NCBI RefSeq assembly: GCF_004769195.1 | Contig: NZ_RQET01000004.1 | Span: 682,001-746,000 of the forward strand | Direction of reading: 5' to 3' | Origin: Leptospira fletcheri | Lineage (GTDB): Bacteria > Spirochaetota > Leptospiria > Leptospirales > Leptospiraceae | DNA: 64,000 bases | Part shown: positions 26,353 through 34,074 of the stretch, piece by piece | Position numbering within the stretch: the first letter of the stretch is position 1 | How the letters are laid out: each line of letters begins with the position of its first letter | Program-made: the position numbers and the translations under genes | Notes under the pieces: model-generated | What the model was told of the DNA's origin: nothing | What the model saw: the letters and a program-made list of their open reading frames with translations, nothing else | Databases searched by the model: none

Positions 26353-26721
26353 ATGGCAAGAACGGAATTCGAAGGGCTGTTTATAGAAACAAAGCGTCTT
26401 CCAGTAAAGGAAAAGGAAGTTTTAGTGGTGACTATGAACGGAAAGGTCACTAATTCTAACGCCTTTGAAATTTCTCGCAAGATCAATTTCGTATTCGACG
26501 AAGGTGTTTACGAGATCATTCTGGATTTATCCGCTTTGGAATACATCAACAGCGTAGGAGTCGCTACTTTGCTGACTCTGATAAAAACGGTGGATCAGCA
26601 TAACGGCAAGATCGTCATTGGAGGACTGAATCATTTTTTAGAAAACGTAATTCGTTTAATGGAATTACCTAAGAAAGTGGCGATTTATCACACGATGGAC
26701 GAGGCAAAAACCGCTTTTTAA
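26353..26721 (+). CDS. STAS-domain anti-sigma-factor antagonist
   Basis: 122 residues, a complete STAS domain. [20 protein letters not shown] carries the phosphorylatable Ser (Ser67) in the conserved NS.G position, as in SpoIIAA/Rsb[17 protein letters not shown] is the first conserved block. AGGA sits just before the ATG. No kinase or phosphatase gene is adjacent, so its partners must be encoded elsewhere. A second STAS gene in this window (33284-33625) does have partners. Membership in the homoserine dehydrogenase unit looks fortuitous or couples growth state to regulation. Confidence 0.88.
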   Translation: MARTEFEGLFIETKRLPVKEKEVLVVTMNGKVTNSNAFEISRKINFVFDEGVYEIILDLSALEYINSVGVATLLTLIKTVDQHNGKIVIGGLNHFLENVIRLMELPKKVAIYHTMDEAKTAF

Positions 26722-26779
26722 GGAATTTTCGGAGTTCCGAATTCTTCGGATCCTAGAAAGAAAAAGGATTCGGCAGCGC

Positions 26780-28573
26780 TTAGGAAGTGACTATCGGTTC
26801 GTCGGAGAGTTTCTCCTCTACCCAATCCTCGTCCATAAATTCCAAAGGATCCCTTCTGCGTAATTTCGATTCGGCCGCTACGTAAATTTTCTCTTCGATC
26901 CGATTTAAGAGCAAATCCATTCCCGTTCCTTGGAAAGCCGATACGTAAACCGTATCAGGATCATCGGATTCCCTCATCAGTTCTACCCTGGCCTCTTCGG
27001 GCAGGTTGTCCACCTTGTTGAATACTAGAATCATAGGCAAATCCGCAAGGCCGAGATCGTCCAAAATGCATTCCACGGCTTCCATCTGAAGTCGGTAATC
27101 GGGATTCGAAATATCCACTACATGCAGAAGAAGATCTGAATCCGCTAACTCTTCCAAAGTCGCTTTGAAGGCGTTGGACAATTCGGGAGGAAGGTCGTGA
27201 ATGAATCCCACAGTATCCGATATGATGATTTCCTTTTCTTCCGGAAACCGAAGTCTTCTGGAAGTCGGGTCCAATGTGGCAAAGAGTTTGTCTTCGGATA
27301 AGACTTCCGAGTTCGTCATTCGATTCAGGAGCGTGGATTTTCCTGCGTTCGTATAACCTACAATTCCGCAGACGGGGATTTCGTTTTTCTTTCTTCTTCT
27401 TCTCGCAATCTCCCTTCGTTTCTTCAGGGATTTCAATTCCTGTTCCAGACGAGAGATCCTTTCTTCCACTCTACGTTTGCCGATCTCGAGTTTGGTTTCT
27501 CCGGGACCCCTTCCCCCTATCCCCCCCGTAAGTCTGGACATATTGTCGTCCAGTTCGGTCAGTCTGCCTTTCAGGTACTTCAACTGAGCCAACTCGACCT
27601 GCAATTTCCCGTCGCGGCTTTTGGCGTTTCTTGCAAAGATATCCAGGATCAGTTGGGTTCGATCGATCACTTTCAGGTCGGCATAGTCGGAAATTTTTTT
27701 GGCCTGAGAAGGAGTCAGTTCCAGATCGAAAACGAGAAGTTCCACTTGTTTTTGGATGGCCTTCAATACGATTTCTTCCAGTTTCCCTTTGCCTAGTACG
27801 GTGGCAGGATCCATCCTATTTTTTCTTTGGATAAACGAATCTACTACATGTACTCCTGCAGTGCGGCAGAGTTCTTTCAATTCCTCTATCGATTGGTTAG
27901 GGGTTCTTCCCCTCTGATGTTCAGGGTATACCCCCACTAAGAAGGCGCGATTTTCCTTTTGCGACCCTTTGAAATTACGCCTGTACCTGGCCATTCTGCC
28001 TTCGAGATCCAGAATCTCTTCCAGGATTCCTTCCTGCAATTGCCCTGGGTTTCGGCGGGGGAGAACGGTCCAAGGTTCCCCTTCTTCATCTTCCGGTTTT
28101 ATGCAAGCAGAGTAATACGCTTTCGGTAACCCGGCCTCGTCCACCGCGATTGCAGTAATATAATCCAATCGTAATAAAGCAAGGTCGGTTAGGTCTTCTT
28201 GGTTTAGAGCTTCGTCTTTCAAGTGAGTGTGGACTAGGCGCAGGCCTCTGAGCCTGGCGTCTGAAGTCCGAATTCGATCTAGCCAAGGAATGTCGATCGA
28301 ACTATCCGAGCCTACGACGACGTGGGTAACGTATCCTATTCTGTCGATTAAGATGCCGACCTGGCGGCCGATTTCGCGGGAAAGTTCGGAAAGGGATCTG
28401 GAAACTTCCGGGGTTACAATTACGTTTTCCCGAATCCTTCGTTCGGAAAGCTTCTTTAAACGTTGGATTTGATTGGACTTGAGACCGGATAAGTTACCGC
28501 TGAGCTTACTGATAAAAGTGACCCCTTTCGACTGAGAATAACAGTTTTGTTTCGGTTCGTCAAGTAGTTCCAC
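26780..28573 (-). CDS. hflX: GTPase HflX, long form
   Basis: Ribosome-binding GTPase that splits stalled 70S ribosomes. The 597 residues exceed the 426 of E. coli HflX because of an N-terminal extension of roughly 190 residues. The HflX core begins about residue 200 with [10 protein letters not shown] and includes [11 protein letters not shown], the Gly-rich [20 protein letters not shown] and a helical linker. The G domain has GYTNAGKST near residue 407, DTVGF and FNKVD. The start is GTG; no earlier ATG exists and the first in-frame ATG is too far in. Long HflX with an N-terminal extension is also known in clostridia. Divergent from the HEAT-repeat gene. Confidence 0.92.
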   Translation of the reverse strand: MELLDEPKQNCYSQSKGVTFISKLSGNLSGLKSNQIQRLKKLSERRIRENVIVTPEVSRSLSELSREIGRQVGILIDRIGYVTHVVVGSDSSIDIPWLDRIRTSDARLRGLRLVHTHLKDEALNQEDLTDLALLRLDYITAIAVDEAGLPKAYYSACIKPEDEEGEPWTVLPRRNPGQLQEGILEEILDLEGRMARYRRNFKGSQKENRAFLVGVYPEHQRGRTPNQSIEELKELCRTAGVHVVDSFIQRKNRMDPATVLGKGKLEEIVLKAIQKQVELLVFDLELTPSQAKKISDYADLKVIDRTQLILDIFARNAKSRDGKLQVELAQLKYLKGRLTELDDNMSRLTGGIGGRGPGETKLEIGKRRVEERISRLEQELKSLKKRREIARRRRKKNEIPVCGIVGYTNAGKSTLLNRMTNSEVLSEDKLFATLDPTSRRLRFPEEKEIIISDTVGFIHDLPPELSNAFKATLEELADSDLLLHVVDISNPDYRLQMEAVECILDDLGLADLPMILVFNKVDNLPEEARVELMRESDDPDTVYVSAFQGTGMDLLLNRIEEKIYVAAESKLRRRDPLEFMDEDWVEEKLSDEPIVTS

Positions 28574-28793
28574 TGACTCTTTTAAGAAGGGAATTCGGCG
28601 TTCGGTCGATTCGTAAAAAGGAACTCGTTTTTTCCCAGAAAGGAAAAACTTCGGTAAAAATGTTGTTTCCGATCGGTTTATCTAGGTCGGAATCCCGAAA
28701 AAATACTGATTCCGTATTCTACAAAGGTCGAAAAAAAGAATAGAGATTCGGAGCGGGAATCGTTTCCTGGAACCGGTCCTCTTTTTATTTAAA

Positions 28794-30122
28794 ATGCAGA
28801 TACGCACTCATCTAAACACTTTCCTTTTTCTTCTTTTCCTCGGGCTTTTTTTGATCCCCGGAAATCATTTCGCCCAAAGATCCGGGGATGCACCGAGCCC
28901 GGAAACCTCGGACCAACAGCATTCCAATGATCCCGGAACTCCTTCCAACTCAGGGGGAGCTCCTACGGAGAATTCCTCGTCCGACGGGAATACTTTCCAA
29001 GATAAGAAGGAAATTAAAAAATACAACAACCAGTTCAAGAGAGGCCTTCTCTCGGTGTTCCAAGCGGAAGCCAACCATAATACGGCAAAATTGAATCAAC
29101 TAGGGCTGACCCATCCGATTCCTAGAGTCCGTGCGGCGGCGGCGTTGGCGCTCGGACGCTTGGGCGCAAAATCCGGAATCAAAACTTTACATCGGATGAT
29201 CGATCGAGATGGTGAATCGGTGAGGCAGGCGGCATACCAAGGGTTGGCCGATATAGGTTCTCGGACTTCGTTGGATTATTTTTATGTCGGAGCCAAGTCC
29301 CCCGACAAGGAGATTCGGATCGCCAGCTTTCGTGGAATGGGAAAGACGGGAGATCCGGGAGCCAGGGAAGTTCTTCTCCGAAAAGGTCTGACCTCCGATG
29401 AAAAGGAAATCGTAAAAGCCTCGATCTCGGGCTTAGGACACTACCAAGCTCCGGAAGACATTAAGGTTTTCATAGATTATCTGAACTCCTCCGATGAGGA
29501 GTTGCAGAAAGTCGCCGTAGAAGCGCTAGGAAATCATAAGACTCGCACGGCAATGCGGATTTTAGAGGATGCGTTTCGGGATAAGGAAAATCTGAGATTT
29601 CAGATTTTGGACACTTTGACCGCCCGGAAAAATACGTTTGCCATCTTTGCTCTATTACGAATTTTGAATAACTTCTCCGATTCCGAAGCGGTCGTTAAGG
29701 AAGTCGCCATCCGATTGTATAAGTTAAAAGCTTTCGGAAGATATATGACGGTCAGTTCCGAAAATGTTCCTTTGTTAAAAGAACCCTTTGTTGGAGCCCC
29801 TAAAATCCGCGATTTGGACGGAGGGGAAGTCGGCAAAATTCTGAAGAAAAGTCCGAAGCGTTATATTCTGGATTTGAACGGTCAACGAGTAGAGGATTTT
29901 TATTATAAAGTTTCCGTGAATACCAAATTCAAGGACGCTTTTTCGGATACGGCATCCGGTTGGGTATTCGGATCCTTTATCAAAATCAGAAATATCACTC
30001 CTACTGCGAAGTCAAAAAAAAGGAAGCGTCCTTCGATTCTTGACGATGAAACTCCCGCGCCTCAACTTACTCCGCCTCCCTCCGATGCCGGCGATGGGAA
30101 TCCTTCTGCCGAAGCACATTGA
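28794..30122 (+). CDS. exported HEAT-repeat protein with SH3-like C-terminal domain
   Basis: 442 residues. A signal peptide covers 1-27 (IPGNHFAQ cleavage). A Ser/Pro/Asp-rich, likely disordered segment follows to about 70. HEAT/PBS-lyase-type repeats run from about 105 to 285 (VRAAAALALGRLGAKSGIKT, VRQAAYQGLADIGS, IRIASFRGMGKTGDPGARE). A C-terminal beta region with TASGWVFGSFIKI resembles a bacterial SH3 domain (about 320-400). The tail is again Pro/Ser-rich. Suggests a periplasmic scaffold for protein or peptidoglycan contact; function is not known. It stands alone, divergent from hflX. Confidence 0.83.
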   Translation: MQIRTHLNTFLFLLFLGLFLIPGNHFAQRSGDAPSPETSDQQHSNDPGTPSNSGGAPTENSSSDGNTFQDKKEIKKYNNQFKRGLLSVFQAEANHNTAKLNQLGLTHPIPRVRAAAALALGRLGAKSGIKTLHRMIDRDGESVRQAAYQGLADIGSRTSLDYFYVGAKSPDKEIRIASFRGMGKTGDPGAREVLLRKGLTSDEKEIVKASISGLGHYQAPEDIKVFIDYLNSSDEELQKVAVEALGNHKTRTAMRILEDAFRDKENLRFQILDTLTARKNTFAIFALLRILNNFSDSEAVVKEVAIRLYKLKAFGRYMTVSSENVPLLKEPFVGAPKIRDLDGGEVGKILKKSPKRYILDLNGQRVEDFYYKVSVNTKFKDAFSDTASGWVFGSFIKIRNITPTAKSKKRKRPSILDDETPAPQLTPPPSDAGDGNPSAEAH

Positions 30123-30205
30123 CGGGATTTGAAACTCGGATCGTCGGGTCGTGCTTCTAGATTCGAAATCGAAGACTTCTCCTTCGAGTTGAAAGGGTTC
30201 TTAGG

Positions 30206-30991
30206 ATGATTCCCATTCGATCGGAAATTCTGTCCGCTTTCGAGGTTGCAGCCCGAAACGCGGGTGCCGAGATATTAAAGGCTTTTCGGAGAAGTTCCGA
30301 ATTCCGTCTTAAGGATCCGATGCAGGTTTTGACGGATGCGGACCTTGCTTCTCATGAGATCTTGGCCGGTTTTTTTACCCGCGCTTTTTCGGACATTCCT
30401 CTCGTTTTAGAAGAGCAGGAAAACTCGGAACCGTTACCTAAGACGTATTTTGTCTGCGACGAACTGGACGGGAGCGCATTGTTTACCCGAGGCATTTCCG
30501 ATTTTAGCGTAATTTTAGGTTACGTAGAAAACGGTAGGCCTTATGCAGGATGTATTTATTTCCCGAACAGCGACTCTTTCGTTTTTGCGGAGAGGGGGAA
30601 GGGAGCCTATCTGGACGGTCGGCGGATCGAATTCTCCGGTTCTTTTCCCTTGGCCAAAAGTGTTCTTTCATTAGAAATAAATAATACTTTATCCGAAGAG
30701 GACTTTTCCTGGATATTCAAGGTCGTAAAGAGTGCAATGACCTCCAGATCCTTAGGAGCTACGGGAGCCGGTTTTCGGGAGCTTTTGTCCGGGGGAACGG
30801 ATTTATTTCTGAATTTGAACGGAGCGAAAGTCTGGGATTTTGCCGCCGGCGCTGTAGCGATCGAAGAGGCGGGTGGGACACTACTAGATAAAAACGGACA
30901 GTCCTTGGCTTGGGATAAGATCAGAATGTCCGCCGTGATCGGAAAGGATAAAAGCCTGATTGGAGAAGCCTTTGGATTAAAGCCGCGGTGA
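30206..30991 (+). CDS. inositol monophosphatase / CysQ family phosphatase
   Basis: 261 residues. The Mg-binding motifs are LEEQEN (first acidic), CDELDGSALF (the family DP.DGT position, here DELDGS) and the late WDFAAGAVAIEEAGG. TDADLASHEI is the N-terminal block. The family covers inositol-1-phosphatase, fructose-1,6-bisphosphatase-like and 3'(2'),5'-bisphosphate nucleotidase (CysQ) activities; the sequence alone does not choose. The Pro-to-Glu change in the DP.D motif is mild. The ATG is preceded by TTAGG. A separate MgtC-type gene follows 84 bp later. Confidence 0.87.
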   Translation: MIPIRSEILSAFEVAARNAGAEILKAFRRSSEFRLKDPMQVLTDADLASHEILAGFFTRAFSDIPLVLEEQENSEPLPKTYFVCDELDGSALFTRGISDFSVILGYVENGRPYAGCIYFPNSDSFVFAERGKGAYLDGRRIEFSGSFPLAKSVLSLEINNTLSEEDFSWIFKVVKSAMTSRSLGATGAGFRELLSGGTDLFLNLNGAKVWDFAAGAVAIEEAGGTLLDKNGQSLAWDKIRMSAVIGKDKSLIGEAFGLKPR

Positions 30992-31075
30992 GAGGATGAA
31001 TTTTTCCCCTTAAATCCAATTTAACGCTTTTAAGTCGACGGGAATTCGCTAAAAATAAGAGAGCCGGGAGAGGAA

Positions 31076-31783
31076 ATGCAAGATATATTAAATCTGCTAG
31101 ATTCGAAACAGATAGATATGTTCACCGTCACCATAAGGATCCTTTTGATCACCTTTTGCGCGGGCTTGATCGGATGGAACCGGGAGAAAAAGAATCACGG
31201 AGCCGGATTTAGGACTCATATACTGATCGGACTAGGCTCTACCATTCTCATGTTATTATCCATTTATGTTCCGGATTTTTATTCCGGCGCGCTTGCTCCG
31301 GGTGACCCCACCCGAATCGCCGCGCAAGTGGTTTCCGGTGTGGGCTTTCTGTGTGCGGGCGCCATCATCAAATCCGGAATGAATATCAAGGGGCTGAATA
31401 CCGCAGCTTCCATTTGGGTGGTGTCCTCGATCGGTCTCTTAGTGGGAGCAGGAATGTATTTTGCCTCCTTTTTGACTTCGATTTTCACCCTGATCATTCT
31501 GATCGTTTTCGATATGGTGGAATCCAAGTATTTCGGAAAATACGAATATAAAGTACTTATATTGGACTTAAAGCAGAAGAAATTCCATCGGAAAGGGTTT
31601 CGCGAACTCTTGGCCAAAAACGATCTGAAACTGGTATCGGAATCCTTTATGCAGGACTTTCAAAACAAAAACGCTCAAATCAAATTGACGATAGCCGTTC
31701 CCCACGGGTTCGACGTTTTGAACATCGTGGACGACGTTAAGGACTTGGCGGACATCCTCAAGATCAGCATCGAATCCGATTAA
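31076..31783 (+). CDS. MgtC/SapB family membrane protein
   Basis: 235 residues. The membrane part (about 15-150) has the MgtC signature: CAGLIGWNREKKNHGAGFRT followed by HILIGLGSTILMLLSIY, then VVSGVGFLCAGAIIK and GLNTAASIWVVSSIGLLVGAG. The C-terminal 75 residues are soluble with an ACT-like alternation. MgtC proteins modulate the F-type ATPase and magnesium or acid homeostasis in intracellular pathogens; this longer form matches the general MgtC/SapB family. GGGAGAGG precedes the ATG. Monocistronic by appearance. Confidence 0.92.
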   Translation: MQDILNLLDSKQIDMFTVTIRILLITFCAGLIGWNREKKNHGAGFRTHILIGLGSTILMLLSIYVPDFYSGALAPGDPTRIAAQVVSGVGFLCAGAIIKSGMNIKGLNTAASIWVVSSIGLLVGAGMYFASFLTSIFTLIILIVFDMVESKYFGKYEYKVLILDLKQKKFHRKGFRELLAKNDLKLVSESFMQDFQNKNAQIKLTIAVPHGFDVLNIVDDVKDLADILKISIESD

Positions 31784-31922
31784 AATTTCCGTTTTTTACA
31801 AATTTTGTTAACTGAAATCTTTTTCGGATTTGTAATTTTATCCCACGGTAAATCCATTTTTTTGCTTGTTCTATCTTTCGTTTTCGGGAATAAACTTCCT
31901 TTCGTTTAACCGGAGCCAATAC

Positions 31923-32135
31923 ATGAAAATCAAATTAACTTTGCTTGTGTTCCTTTTGTCCGCCTGTGTGGCAGGAATAGTTTCCCTATTCGCTCAGCCC
32001 AGAGAAACGGCTGCTCAGTGTTCTACTTTAAAAGAAGAGCATAAACTCAAAGAATGTTTGGCCTGTATGGAACGTCCGATCAAACATGTCTACCATCCTC
32101 ATCTTCCCGACGGAGAAAGATGTAAGAGACTCTAG
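31923..32135 (+). CDS. small exported or lipid-anchored Cys-rich protein (70 aa)
   Basis: Signal-type N-terminus with two Lys and a hydrophobic core (KIKLTLLVFLLSACVAGIVS). LSAC at 11-14 fits a lipobox; cleavage after LFAQ near residue 25 is the alternative. The mature part holds three or four Cys (QCSTLK, ECLACMER, RCKRL), spaced like a small disulfide or metal-binding fold. The ATG is chosen over an earlier in-frame start because it has GGAG upstream and yields a proper signal peptide. No family is recognised. It is followed by a hairpin. Confidence 0.65.
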   Translation: MKIKLTLLVFLLSACVAGIVSLFAQPRETAAQCSTLKEEHKLKECLACMERPIKHVYHPHLPDGERCKRL

Positions 32136-32152
32136 TCGTTTCCGTTTTCTGC

Positions 32153-32180
32153 TCGGGCTCGAACGTGTTCTTGAGCCCGA
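32153..32180 (+). terminator. hairpin after the small exported protein gene
   Basis: TCGGGCTC (32153-32160) and GAGCCCGA (32173-32180) form perfect 8-bp arms around 12 nt, 18 bp after the stop codon. It lacks a T tract, so it may be an mRNA-stabilising stem or a weak terminator. Confidence 0.45.
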
Positions 32181-32358
32181 CATCTACGAATCATTCCCGA
32201 AATTCTCCCGGATTCACTCCTTTATAAAATCGGAATTTGCTATACGTTTTCCGGAAATACCGGAAATTATGCCATCGATACCTGCGGTCTTATTGTAATG
32301 TACGGTCGAAAACTCGAAAGTTCGAGATCGAACAAAATCAATAAAACGTATCCGTAAA

Positions 32359-33282
32359 ATGACAGAAAAAAGAATTTCAATTCCGCCTGATCTCGCGCAG
32401 GAATTCGTAAAAACCACCCGCTTACTCGCGCTGTCGGGTAAGAAGAATTTTAAAAAATATCTATATGATCCTTTGATCTACGCTGGTTGGGAACGGGAGA
32501 AGTCCGTCTCCGCTCTCGTGTCTAGTCGTATGATGGATAAAATCCAAGAGGAATCCCGCGATCCGGCTTATTTGCATACCATTCCGCATCATTGCAAACG
32601 CCTGATCTCTCAAGCCCTCACGGAAAATTTGTCCGCTTTAGGGGACTCCTGTATCTTCTTTTTGGAAAAGATACAGGAGGATCCGAAGATATCCATTTCA
32701 AGAGAAGCTCTTGAATTCGTCTCGTTGATCGAAAAACCTTTGAACGAATTCGCGCTTTTGACGCAGAGCAATAGCGAGAAGTTATTCGAAGATTCCATCC
32801 GCAATTTTTCCCAAGAGGAATTAAAATCGGCTTTTGAGCCGGTAAAACTGGATGCCACTCGACAGAAAGTATATCTAGAAACGGAGATACATACGCTGTA
32901 CCAGCAGATCTTAGCCGCCAGCAAATCGAACAATCTCGTCCGATGCAAGAGGTTGCTTTCCAGATATATCATTAACTACAGCGACTCGGAAGTTTATAGC
33001 CAACAGGAAGTGGAGAACCTGGTCAGCGCGTTGGAAAAGCGGGATCAAGGATTTAAGCAAAACTTAATGGATTCGATCGCGATAGAATTGTATTACTCGA
33101 TTACCAGAGGTATACTCGAAGGGAATGCGAAAAAAGCGATACAAGGAATACGAAAATACGCTCACACGTTCGAAGGGGATCCGAATATGAAATACTATTA
33201 CGAGATAGATTCCCTTGAGCGTAAATTGTACGGAATTATTCAGACGAAAGATTTAATGAAGGATTTGAAGAAGGGTATATAA
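32359..33282 (+). CDS. uncharacterised helical protein heading a partner-switching operon
   Basis: 307 residues, starting MTEKRISIPPDLAQEFVKTT. Predicted all-helical, soluble and charged, without signal peptide, membrane segment or catalytic motif I can name. The C-terminal part (LYYSITRGILEGNAKKAIQG) resembles a helical bundle. Its stop is one base from the STAS gene, and that gene runs on to an RsbW-like kinase and a PP2C phosphatase, so it very probably takes part in the same switch, either as the regulated output or as a scaffold. It is not a sigma factor. No family recognised. Confidence 0.75.
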   Translation: MTEKRISIPPDLAQEFVKTTRLLALSGKKNFKKYLYDPLIYAGWEREKSVSALVSSRMMDKIQEESRDPAYLHTIPHHCKRLISQALTENLSALGDSCIFFLEKIQEDPKISISREALEFVSLIEKPLNEFALLTQSNSEKLFEDSIRNFSQEELKSAFEPVKLDATRQKVYLETEIHTLYQQILAASKSNNLVRCKRLLSRYIINYSDSEVYSQQEVENLVSALEKRDQGFKQNLMDSIAIELYYSITRGILEGNAKKAIQGIRKYAHTFEGDPNMKYYYEIDSLERKLYGIIQTKDLMKDLKKGI

Positions 33283-33283
33283 A

Positions 33284-33625
33284 ATGGCGAATTTGACTTT
33301 CGACGAAAAGGCGGACGGCAGCCGACTGATCCTTAAAGTGGCGGGAGAAATCGACGCTAAAACCGCGCCGGAATTGAAATTAAAATTGGAATCTGCCGTG
33401 GGCAATGGAATGAAAACGATCGTATTCGATTGTAGCGCGCTGACTTATATCGCCTCCGCAGGGATCGGAGTCCTGAATTCGATTCAAAAATTCTTAAAGG
33501 AAAAATCCGGAGAAATCGTGTTTTGCAGTCTTCGTAAAGAAGTAAAGGATACGATGGAACTCATGTACTTCACCAAGAAAGTCCGTATATTTCCGAATTT
33601 GGAAGAAGCTCTCTCGATCGTATAA
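33284..33625 (+). CDS. STAS-domain anti-sigma-factor antagonist (RsbV/SpoIIAA-like)
   Basis: 113 residues. LTYIASAGIGVLNSI contains the phosphorylatable Ser58; ILKVAGEIDAKTAPELK is the N-terminal conserved block. In the family the unphosphorylated form binds an RsbW-type kinase and releases its target, and a PP2C enzyme dephosphorylates it. All three players are adjacent here in that order. It starts one base after the upstream gene, 11 bp before the next, so translation is tightly coupled. Confidence 0.93.
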   Translation: MANLTFDEKADGSRLILKVAGEIDAKTAPELKLKLESAVGNGMKTIVFDCSALTYIASAGIGVLNSIQKFLKEKSGEIVFCSLRKEVKDTMELMYFTKKVRIFPNLEEALSIV

Positions 33626-33636
33626 GGGTCGGGAAC

Positions 33637-34074
33637 ATGGATCCGGAAAACGAAAAAGTCTATGTTTTTACCAACGACTTGGACGAGTTGTCCAGGATCC
33701 GGGGCGAAGTGCGCGCTTTTCTCGGGGAAGGTTGTTCCGATCTGATCAAAGGACGAATCGTTTTTTGTCTGGATGAAGCGGTGACGAATGTGATCGAACA
33801 CGGTTTTTCCGAAGGGCAAATCTCCAGCATAGAGTTGAAAATGCGGAAGAACAAAGGTAGTTGGAAATTTTCACTTACGGACGAAGGGATTCCCTTCGAT
33901 CCGACCGAAGCGAAGAACGAAACTTGGAAGGAACTTTACGAAAGCGGTGCGGACGGCGGGTTCGGACTGAGATCCATTAAAAAAGTGATGTTGTTACGAT
34001 ATAGAAGATTGAACAACCCGCCGCGGAACCGACTTATACTGATTCACTCGAGAAAAAAGAATGATAAAGAATAA
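33637..34074 (+). CDS. anti-sigma-factor-type serine kinase (RsbW/SpoIIAB-like HATPase)
   Basis: 145 residues, a single GHKL ATPase domain. The N-box is FCLDEAVTNVIEHGF, the G1 region is LTDEGIPFDPTE and the G2 region is GGFGLRSIKKVM. There is no dimerisation His, so it is a Ser kinase of the RsbW/SpoIIAB class rather than a two-component kinase. It should phosphorylate the upstream STAS protein. Its last 14 nt overlap the start of the phosphatase gene, implying coupled translation. Its bound target (a sigma factor or the helical protein at the operon head) is not defined by the sequence. Confidence 0.92.
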   Translation: MDPENEKVYVFTNDLDELSRIRGEVRAFLGEGCSDLIKGRIVFCLDEAVTNVIEHGFSEGQISSIELKMRKNKGSWKFSLTDEGIPFDPTEAKNETWKELYESGADGGFGLRSIKKVMLLRYRRLNNPPRNRLILIHSRKKNDKE